From an uncultured Clostridia bacterium (lineage in GTDB: Bacteria > Bacillota > Clostridia > Peptostreptococcales > Anaerovoracaceae): a stretch of DNA of 5,843 nt. The notes beneath the pieces are model-generated. The model made no database searches. It worked only from the letters and a program-made list of their open reading frames with translations, and was not told where the DNA came from. Within the stretch, counting starts at the first letter, position 1, and each line of letters begins with the position of its first letter. Position numbers and translations under genes: made by a program. Location of the stretch: the NCBI GenBank assembly GCA_946402595.1, contig CAMIWY010000102.1, positions 1 through 5,843 on the forward strand, in the 5' to 3' direction. This document shows positions 1 through 5,057 of the stretch, one piece after another.

Positions 1-1458
1 GCGGGCCTCTGCCGGATATTCAGGCAGGATGGCTACAGAGTCGCTCCGTTCAAGTCTCAGAATATGGCTCTGAACTCCTTCGCCACGAAGGAGGGGCTTG
101 AGATGGGAAGAGCGCAGGTCGTGCAGGCTGAGGCCGCGGGTATCGAGCCGATGGTGTGCATGAACCCGATCCTTCTGAAGCCGACGAATGATGAGGGCTC
201 GCAGGTCATCGTCAACGGACGGTCGATAGGCAACATGAAAGCCAGAGACTATTTTGCATATAAGACGCAGCTGATACCTGTTATCAAAGATGCTTTCCGT
301 AAGCTCGAGGAGATGGCGGACATCATCGTGATCGAGGGGGCGGGTTCGCCTGCTGAGATCAATCTCAAGGAAAACGACATTGTAAACATGGGCCTTGCTG
401 AGATGGTGGATGCGCCTGTCCTGCTCGTCGGTGACATCGACAGGGGCGGTGTGTTCGCTCAGCTGCTCGGTACTGTGATGCTCCTGGAGGAAAGGGAAAA
501 AGCAAGGATCGGCGGCCTGATCATAAACAAGTTCAGAGGTGACGCGTCGCTTCTCGACAGCGGCATCGAGATGCTCGAGGAAAAGGGCGGCATCCCGGTC
601 GCGGGAGTCGTGCCGTATATGGACATAAAGGTCGAGGACGAGGACTCGCTGTCGGAGAGACTGACGAACAGAAGAAAGAACAGGGCTGACAGGTCTGCTG
701 GTGGTAATGGATCGTGCAATAGCGATTACATAGATATAGCAGTAATGAGGCTGCCGAAGATATCCAACTTTTCAGATATGGATGTGTTCGAGCAGTTCCC
801 TGATGTATCTGTAAGATACGTCAGCAGGGCAGACGAGGTAGGAAGCCCTGATCTCGTCATCATACCGGGATCCAAGAGCACTATTGCAGACCTCAGATGG
901 CTGAGAGAGACAGGACTCGAAGAAGAGATCAGGAGATGCTGCCGTGAAGATATCCCGGTCTTCGGGATCTGCGGCGGATACCAGATGCTCGGAGAAGAAG
1001 TCTCCGATCCTGAAGGTGTCGAGGGCGGCGGAAGTATCGAAGGTATCGGACTCCTGCCGGTCAGGACTGTCCTGGCAGGTGACAAAAGGACCGAGCAGTA
1101 CTCAGGAAGATTCGGAAAGACCGAAGGGATATTTGCATGCCTGTCCGGCATTGAGATCGAAGGATACGAGATACACATGGGAAGGACAGATACACTTTCC
1201 GATTTCACATCCGGAGGCACAGGAACATCATGCGGTAATGTATACGGATCATATATACACGGCATTTTCGACAGAGGTGAAGTCGCTGAGACTGTGGTGA
1301 AGGCTCTGGCGGACAGAAAGGGCATCACTCTCAGCGGGTATGATGCCGTGGACCACAGAGAATTTAAGGAAAAAGAATACGACAGGCTCGCAGATATTCT
1401 CAGAGAGTCGCTCGACATGGAGAAGATATACGGGATGCTGAGAGAAGCGGCATTCTAA
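1..1458 (+). CDS. cobQ: Cobyric acid synthase CobQ/CbiP, 5'-partial
   Basis: Glutamine-dependent amidotransferase that adds four amide groups to adenosylcobyrinic acid a,c-diamide, giving adenosylcobyric acid, using ATP and glutamine in the cytoplasm. The frame is open from base 1, and the residues before the first ATG (base 64) read FRQDGYRVAPFKSQNMALNS, a hallmark of the CobQ N-terminal domain, so the gene starts outside the window. Roughly 20 residues carrying the ATP-binding P-loop are missing. Counting from base 1, the 485 visible residues contain EGAGSPAEINL (112-122) and DIDRGGVFA (145-153) of the synthetase domain. A hydrophilic linker follows (about 224-241, rich in R, K, G, N and S). 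The glutamine amidotransferase domain starts near 244 and carries PGSKSTIADL, the nucleophile Cys324 in FGICGGYQMLG and His420 in YGSYIHGIFD. Both catalytic landmarks are intact. Codon choice changes near the linker (see findings). It is first of the visible genes, 70 bases ahead of cobTU. Confidence 0.97.
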   Translation, partial: AGLCRIFRQDGYRVAPFKSQNMALNSFATKEGLEMGRAQVVQAEAAGIEPMVCMNPILLKPTNDEGSQVIVNGRSIGNMKARDYFAYKTQLIPVIKDAFRKLEEMADIIVIEGAGSPAEINLKENDIVNMGLAEMVDAPVLLVGDIDRGGVFAQLLGTVMLLEEREKARIGGLIINKFRGDASLLDSGIEMLEEKGGIPVAGVVPYMDIKVEDEDSLSERLTNRRKNRADRSAGGNGSCNSDYIDIAVMRLPKISNFSDMDVFEQFPDVSVRYVSRADEVGSPDLVIIPGSKSTIADLRWLRETGLEEEIRRCCREDIPVFGICGGYQMLGEEVSDPEGVEGGGSIEGIGLLPVRTVLAGDKRTEQYSGRFGKTEGIFACLSGIEIEGYEIHMGRTDTLSDFTSGGTGTSCGNVYGSYIHGIFDRGEVAETVVKALADRKGITLSGYDAVDHREFKEKEYDRLADILRESLDMEKIYGMLREAAF

Positions 1459-1515
1459 CAGATAAAGGGCACGCATTGTCATCGCGAATGGTGGGTGCAG
1501 ATTCTAAACAATTTC

Positions 1516-1520
1516 AGGAG
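1516..1520 (+). promoter_or_regulatory. Ribosome binding site of cobTU
   Basis: AGGAG lies 8 bases before a GTG start at 1529. It decides the start: the protein from this GTG begins MINIDPFNKERYDEV, which matches the usual length and N-terminus of the CobT family. The rest of the 70-base spacer after cobQ shows no convincing promoter or terminator. Confidence 0.8.
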
Positions 1521-1528
1521 TATAAGCA

Positions 1529-3118
1529 GTGATCAATATCGACCCTTTCAATAAAGAAAGATATGACGAGGTGCGCGCGAAATGGGACAGCGTTGCCAAG
1601 CCTCTTAACAGCCTCGGCAGGTTCGAGGACATAACTGCCAGGATAGGTGCCATTCAGGATACAACGAAGCTGGATATCAGGAAGCGCGCTGTCATCATGA
1701 TGTGTGCTGACAACGGTGTCGTCGAGGAAGGCATCAGTCAGTCGGGTCAGGATGTCACAGCGGCGGTCGCTGAGTGGATGGGCAGGGGCGAGAGCTCTGT
1801 ATGCAAAATGGCAAGAGTCGCTCATGCCGACACGATACCTGTCGATGTGGGCATCAACATGGAAGGAAGCCCTAAGGGTGTTCTCGACCGCAAAGTCATG
1901 AAGGGCACCAGGAATTTTGCACTTGAGCCTGCGATGACGGAGGACGAGTGCATGCAGGCTATCGATGCGGGCATCGATGTCGTCTGTGACTGCAGCGCAA
2001 AGGGATACAAACTGCTCGCGACGGGTGAGATGGGCATCGGCAATACGACGACAAGCTCGGCACTCGCGGCGGCTTTGCTCGGACTTGAGGTGAGCGAGGT
2101 CACAGGAAGGGGCGCTGGTCTCAGTACGGCCGGTCTCAGGAAGAAGATGCAGGTCATCCAGGACGCTCTCGACAGATACTGCCCTGAGGAAGACGTGGAC
2201 ATAGAGAGCCCGGAGTATACATCGCAGATGCTTGCGTGCGTAGGCGGGCTGGACATTGCCGGCATGGCGGGCGTTTTTATCGGCGGCGCTATTTACCACA
2301 TTCCGGTCATTATTGACGGTTTCATAAGCGCGGTCGCGGCTCTGGTCGCGGAGAGACTTGTGCCGGGAACGAAGAACTACATGATCGCTTCGCACATGGG
2401 CAAGGAGCCCGGGATGAAGTTCATCCTCGGGATGCTCGGGCTGGATCCTGTGATCGACGGGATGCTGGCTCTCGGCGAGGGCACCGGCGCTGTGATGCTG
2501 ATGCCGATGCTGGATACGGCGCTGTCTCTCTACAATGACGGACTGAATTTTGCCGAGACGACGGTCACACAGTACTATGATTTTGAAGAGAATCCGGAGG
2601 GCAAAATGACGGCGCTTATCATCGGATATCCTGACAGCGGCAAGTCAGCTATGGCGGAGAAGATGGTCACTGAGATGTCTGATCCGGATGAGCGTATCTA
2701 CCTGGCTACCATGATCCCTTATGGACAGGAGGGCCGCAGCAGGATCGAGAGGCACCGCAAGATGAGAGCGGGCAAGGGCTTCAGGACCATAGAAGCGCCG
2801 TACGATGTCTGCGACGCTGTTGCTGCTCTGCGGGACGATGAAACTGTCAGACTCGAGGACTCGACTGTTTTGCTCGAATGCGTATCCAACCTCGTTGCAA
2901 ACGAGCTGTTTGAAAGGCATGCGGACAAGGACGAGATGGTCGAAAGGCTGTATGGGGACATCCGCCATATAGCGGAGCAGGTGAGGAACCTGGTCATCGT
3001 GTCCAACCACTTCGAGATCGAGGACGGGTTCGACGAGGAGACGCGCATGTACGCGGAGACCCTCGACGTGCTGAATGAGAAGCTGAGCAAATTTGCAGAT
3101 AATACTATAAGATTGTAG
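1529..3118 (+). CDS. cobT/cobU: CobT-CobU fusion: DMB phosphoribosyltransferase plus cobinamide kinase/guanylyltransferase-like domain
   Basis: A 529-residue two-domain protein with a GTG start. Residues 1-355 are CobT, which transfers phosphoribose from nicotinate mononucleotide to 5,6-dimethylbenzimidazole (or another base) to make alpha-ribazole phosphate. Visible CobT motifs are PLNSLGRFE near the N-terminus, CADNGVVEEG, GEMGIGNTTT (166-175) and GEGTGA (316-321); Glu317 in the last corresponds to the catalytic base known in Salmonella CobT. Residues 360-529 resemble CobU/CobP. They have a P-loop GYPDSGKS (366-373), IYLATM, and RIERHRK with His409 at the place of the guanylylated His46 of Salmonella CobU, followed by LLECVSNLVAN (from 448). 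The usual NEVG-GIVP stretch is replaced by NHFEIEDGF (493-501). The protein stops about 11-15 residues before the normal CobU C-terminus, so full kinase and guanylyltransferase activity is uncertain. The CobT call is very sure, and CobU homology is likely. Translation of the CobU part alone from Met360 is possible. Confidence 0.93.
   Translation: MINIDPFNKERYDEVRAKWDSVAKPLNSLGRFEDITARIGAIQDTTKLDIRKRAVIMMCADNGVVEEGISQSGQDVTAAVAEWMGRGESSVCKMARVAHADTIPVDVGINMEGSPKGVLDRKVMKGTRNFALEPAMTEDECMQAIDAGIDVVCDCSAKGYKLLATGEMGIGNTTTSSALAAALLGLEVSEVTGRGAGLSTAGLRKKMQVIQDALDRYCPEEDVDIESPEYTSQMLACVGGLDIAGMAGVFIGGAIYHIPVIIDGFISAVAALVAERLVPGTKNYMIASHMGKEPGMKFILGMLGLDPVIDGMLALGEGTGAVMLMPMLDTALSLYNDGLNFAETTVTQYYDFEENPEGKMTALIIGYPDSGKSAMAEKMVTEMSDPDERIYLATMIPYGQEGRSRIERHRKMRAGKGFRTIEAPYDVCDAVAALRDDETVRLEDSTVLLECVSNLVANELFERHADKDEMVERLYGDIRHIAEQVRNLVIVSNHFEIEDGFDEETRMYAETLDVLNEKLSKFADNTIRL
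2596..2608 (+). promoter_or_regulatory. Internal ribosome binding site and ATG at the CobT/CobU border
   Basis: GGAGGG at 2596-2601 lies 4 bases before an in-frame ATG at 2606-2608. That ATG is codon 360 of the fusion, and translation from it reads MTALIIGYPDSGKS, exactly where a free-standing CobU would begin. The sequence is seen directly. That it drives separate CobU translation, or is a leftover from a former cobT-cobU junction, is inference. Confidence 0.6.
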
Positions 3119-3196
3119 CGCCGGATGAATGGGACGCTGCAGGACGGAAATAAGATAACGTATAGAATGGAATACGAGCCGGACGACAAGAGATGA
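3119..3196 (+). other. In-frame open tail after the cobTU TAG stop, ending on cobS by ATGA overlap
   Basis: After the TAG at 3116-3118 the cobTU frame stays open for 25 codons (RRMNGTLQDGNK..., later ITYRMEYE, ending DDKR) to a TGA at 3194-3196. This TGA overlaps the cobS ATG (3193-3195) as ATGA. By hand count, 17 of 25 third positions are G or C, like the real genes here. No good ribosome binding site precedes the internal ATG at 3125, so a free 23-residue peptide is less likely than a lost or read-through C-terminus of cobTU. Ending on ATGA would also explain how cobS, which has only a weak ribosome binding site, is translated by coupling. Chance openness over 25 codons is not rare, so confidence is limited. 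Confidence 0.35.
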
Positions 3197-3978
3197 AGCT
3201 GCTAAGAACTATCGCGGTGACTTTCGCGCTGTACTCGAGAATACCGATGCCGCACTTTGAATGGCGGGATGAAGACATGAAATACAGCATGTCTGTCTTT
3301 CCGTGGGTCGGAGCTGTGATCGGTCTTGCTTACTGGGCGGTGTTTTATTTCGGTGTGGTGCTTGGTCTGCCGATGGTGGCGGTGTGCATGCTGATGACTG
3401 CAGTGCCGCTGATACTGACGGGCGGCTTTCATGTGGACGGATTCATGGATGTGTCGGATGCACTCAGCTCATTCAAGACGAGGGAGCAGAAGCTTGAGAT
3501 CCTGAAGGACCCGCACATCGGAGCTTTTGCAGTGGTCAGGCTGTGCATAGTGGGCCTCATATATCTCGCGTCGCTTGCGGTCGTGCTGGAATCGGAGAAT
3601 GCCGGCCGGCTGGTGATATGTCTGGCTGCGGGATTCTTCCTGGCGAGAGCACTTAGTGCGCTTGGGGTCCTCACGTTCAGGTCGGCCAGGAATGAAGGCA
3701 TGCTCTTCTATGAGGCGACGACTGCCGGCGGTGACAGGACTTCCAATCTCGTGATAACGGGACTGCAGATAGCTGCCGCTGCAGCGATAATGACATATGT
3801 TGGTTTTCCGGAAGGGACGCTGATGGTGCTTGCCGCCATCGCGGCTTTTGCCTGGTACAAGTATAAGAGCTATAAGGAGTTCGGCGGTATCACGGGCGAC
3901 ACTGCAGGGTGGTTCGTGACAGTGTGCGAAGTAGGAATGACAGCTGCTGCTGCGGTGGCGGCAGTGCTGATGGGGTGA
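3193..3978 (+). CDS. cobS: Adenosylcobinamide-GDP ribazoletransferase (cobalamin synthase) CobS
   Basis: Integral membrane enzyme that joins adenosylcobinamide-GDP with alpha-ribazole or its 5'-phosphate to form adenosylcobalamin or its phosphate. The 261 residues match the usual length. The N-terminus (MKLLRTIAVTFALYSRIPMP) is typical of the family and supports the ATG at 3193. The signature GGFHVDGFMDVSDAL (77-91) carries the conserved acidic residues Asp82, Asp86 and Asp89, which bind metal and substrate in this family. DPHIGAFAVV follows, then GGITGDT (231-237) near the C-terminus. Hydrophobic stretches at about 36-78, 112-155, 180-222 and 240-260 indicate several membrane spans. The start overlaps a TGA as ATGA. 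It lies next to cobTU, which makes both of its substrates, and ahead of the repeat element. Confidence 0.97.
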   Translation: MKLLRTIAVTFALYSRIPMPHFEWRDEDMKYSMSVFPWVGAVIGLAYWAVFYFGVVLGLPMVAVCMLMTAVPLILTGGFHVDGFMDVSDALSSFKTREQKLEILKDPHIGAFAVVRLCIVGLIYLASLAVVLESENAGRLVICLAAGFFLARALSALGVLTFRSARNEGMLFYEATTAGGDRTSNLVITGLQIAAAAAIMTYVGFPEGTLMVLAAIAAFAWYKYKSYKEFGGITGDTAGWFVTVCEVGMTAAAAVAAVLMG

Positions 3979-4029
3979 AGAAACTGAGCAGCTGCGGCAA
4001 TATCGACTATGACTCTGTTGTTGCAAAGA

Positions 4030-4083
4030 GGAGTTTTTGCGATTGGTGTGCATTTTTTGAAAAAAACTCTAAAAAATGTACAC
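4030..4083 (+). repeat. Left end of the element: GGAGTTTTT plus 38-base palindrome
   Basis: GTGTGCATTTTTT (4046-4058) pairs with AAAAAATGTACAC (4071-4083), a 13-pair stem with a single G-T wobble. In addition GGAGTTTTT (4030-4038) is complementary to AAAAACTCT (4062-4070), again with one wobble. The two pairings interlock in the order A5'-B5'-A3'-B3', which could form a pseudoknot or two alternative hairpins in RNA. No T-tract follows, so it is not a standard intrinsic terminator. Confidence 0.75.
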
Positions 4084-4272
4084 AGAGACTGAAAAGAAGG
4101 TCAGGAAAATCGTAAGAAGCAGTGAGGTCGGCGTCTCGATAATGCCTTGTGCTACGGTAAGATGACATATGTCTCTGATATGCGGACAGATTTTGCGCTT
4201 TCGAACGACTATGACAGGCACATGAAGCATTCAGTGACTGCTTGTGTACATTTTTTGGCAAAATTATTTTGA
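4076..4272 (+). other. Two tiny overlapping open frames inside the element (possible frameshifted coding remnant)
   Basis: An ATG at 4076 opens 29 codons (MYTETEKKVRKIVRSS..., stop 4163-4165). Overlapping it as ATGA, a second ATG at 4162 opens 36 codons (MTYVSDMRTDFALSNDYDRH..., stop 4270-4272). Both peptides look more protein-like than random, and together they could be one broken small gene or a cargo remnant. Neither has a ribosome binding site, the first ATG lies inside the left palindrome, and the second frame runs into the right palindrome. I do not recognise either and assign no function. Confidence 0.15.
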
Positions 4273-4297
4273 AATGTACACTGTTTGAAAAAACTCC
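4244..4297 (-). repeat. Right end of the element: inverted copy of the left end
   Basis: GTGTACATTT (4244-4253) and AAATGTACAC (4272-4281) form a perfect 10-pair stem. An inner palindrome CAAAATTATTTTG lies at 4259-4271, and the outer AAAAACTCC is at 4289-4297. The palindrome is 38 bases, the same as the left copy, but reversed relative to it. The interlocking pairing of the left end is absent because the palindrome centre differs. Confidence 0.75.
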
Positions 4298-4312
4298 TAT
4301 TGTGGATAGAAG
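4285..4312 (+). promoter_or_regulatory. Weak candidate promoter ahead of cobC
   Basis: TTGAAA (4285-4290), a 16-base gap, then TAGAAG (4307-4312) give 5/6 and 4/6 matches to the sigma-70 type consensus. The -35 lies in the right repeat end, so the element could supply transcription to cobC and cobD. The predicted transcript start would be about 30 bases before the cobC ATG. AT-rich DNA gives such matches by chance. Confidence 0.2.
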
Positions 4313-4349
4313 ATCCGCATAGATCTGAGAATAATTGCTGATACTGGTG

Positions 4350-5057
4350 ATGAGAGTACTTCTGATAAGGCATGGCAGGACACAAGGGAATACGGAGCGC
4401 AGGTATGTGGGCGCGCGGACGGACGAGGGACTGTCGGCCGAGGGCAGGGCTGAGCTCGCTGTGTTCGGGCGTGCGGAAGAGGTGCCCGGGTGCATAGATG
4501 ATATGAGCTGCGCGGACAAAGTGCTTGTCGTCACGAGTCCGATGAAGAGGGCTCTCGAGACGGTGGAGATCATGTTTCCGTGGTGTACTGATCGTGTGAC
4601 AGTTGATGAGCTCCGCGAGACGGACTTCGGCATCTTCGAGGGCAAAACGTACGAGGAACTCAGTAATGATCCGGAGCGCTGCGATGCGTATCAGGCGTGG
4701 ATCGACAGCGGCGGACTGGCGAAGATCCCGGGCGGAGAGAGTATGGAGGAGGCCCGCGCAAGAAGTGTTGAGGGTTTCAGAAAGGCGGTCATGGCGGCGT
4801 TCGGGGAATGGAAAGCCGGACGCAGGGATGCAGTGACCGAAGGCGGCAGTGGAGATGCCGCGGAAGAATGCGCGCTCATTATTGTAGCTCACGGGGGCAC
4901 GGTGATGTCTGTGATGAGCAGACTCTTCGGAGGAGATTATTATGACTATTACGCCGGAAACGGCGAGGGATATTCATTCAGACTGGAGGTAGACGATGCA
5001 GGAGATATCACTGCTGCAGGCACATATGATCGCTTTTGCGGCAGGGTTCGTGCTTGA
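4350..5057 (+). CDS. cobC: Alpha-ribazole-phosphate phosphatase-type histidine phosphatase CobC
   Basis: Histidine phosphatase (phosphoglycerate-mutase-like) that in B12 operons removes the 5' phosphate from alpha-ribazole phosphate or cobalamin phosphate in the cytoplasm. The 235 residues show the phospho-accepting RHG motif (residues 7-9, His8), SPMKRA with Arg67, ETDFGIFEG with Glu90 as probable proton donor, and the second histidine His181 in VAHGGTV. Gene context selects CobC over other family members, since the fold alone does not fix the substrate. The protein is somewhat longer than the roughly 200 residues common in the family, mainly from a charged insert near 150-175. The ATG at 4350 gives the standard MRVLLIRHG start. 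GTG at 4347 and TTG at 4335 are in frame and possible, and none has a strong ribosome binding site. It follows the repeat element and overlaps cobD by 62 bases. Confidence 0.88.
   Translation: MRVLLIRHGRTQGNTERRYVGARTDEGLSAEGRAELAVFGRAEEVPGCIDDMSCADKVLVVTSPMKRALETVEIMFPWCTDRVTVDELRETDFGIFEGKTYEELSNDPERCDAYQAWIDSGGLAKIPGGESMEEARARSVEGFRKAVMAAFGEWKAGRRDAVTEGGSGDAAEECALIIVAHGGTVMSVMSRLFGGDYYDYYAGNGEGYSFRLEVDDAGDITAAGTYDRFCGRVRA
4985..4990 (+). promoter_or_regulatory. Ribosome binding site of cobD, inside cobC
   Basis: GGAGGT, a near-perfect anti-16S match, lies 5 bases before the ATG at 4996. It sets the cobD start 62 bases inside the end of cobC and favours it over the later in-frame ATG at 5026. 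Confidence 0.8.

Larger units (their letters stand above)
4030..4297 (+). mobile_element. MITE-like symmetric inverted-repeat element between cobS and cobC
   Basis: This occupies most of the 371-base stretch 3979-4349, which has no recognisable gene. The two ends are inverted copies: GGAGTTTTT, 7 bases, then a 38-base GTGTRCA palindrome on the left (4030-4083), and the same layout reversed on the right (4244-4297). By hand alignment 37 of 54 positions match, with all mismatches in the 7-base gap and palindrome centre except one. The 160-base interior is less AT-rich and has a perfect 10-base palindrome GACATATGTC (4164-4173) close to the element centre. No transposase is present, and I could not find a convincing target-site duplication. 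A non-autonomous MITE, a REPIN-like pair or a structured regulatory insert would all fit. The inverted symmetry is certain; mobility is inference. Confidence 0.6.

Noticed and set aside
726..1418. 230-codon - strand open frame opposite the CobQ amidotransferase domain
   Set aside because: Shadow of a conserved catalytic domain; S/P-rich translation typical of antisense frames.
1459..1528. Possible riboswitch or promoter between cobQ and cobTU
   Set aside because: Only 70 bases, too short for a cobalamin riboswitch, and no conserved B12-box or clear -35/-10 pair was seen.
1514..2395. 293-codon - strand open frame opposite cobT
   Set aside because: Antisense shadow of well-conserved CobT motifs, with low-complexity R/H/S-rich translation and no family resemblance.
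3103..3160. Alternative CobU C-terminus in another frame (YYKIVAPDEWDAAGRK)
   Set aside because: It would restore a normal length only with a frameshift and has less coding-like third positions than the in-frame tail; no slippery site is seen.
4046..4083. Left palindrome as an intrinsic terminator after cobS
   Set aside because: The stem is A/T-rich without a GC core, and no T-tract follows on either strand, so it does not fit the usual terminator form.
3975..4115. Small + strand frame starting GTG over the cobS stop (GTGA), 46 codons, rich in F, C and K
   Set aside because: More than half of its codons lie in the repeat end, there is no ribosome binding site, and its sequence is explained by reading through the palindrome.
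4007..4645. Long open frame on the - strand across the element and the start of cobC
   Set aside because: It is antisense to clear cobC coding sequence and only stays open through the AT-rich palindromes; no recognisable protein.
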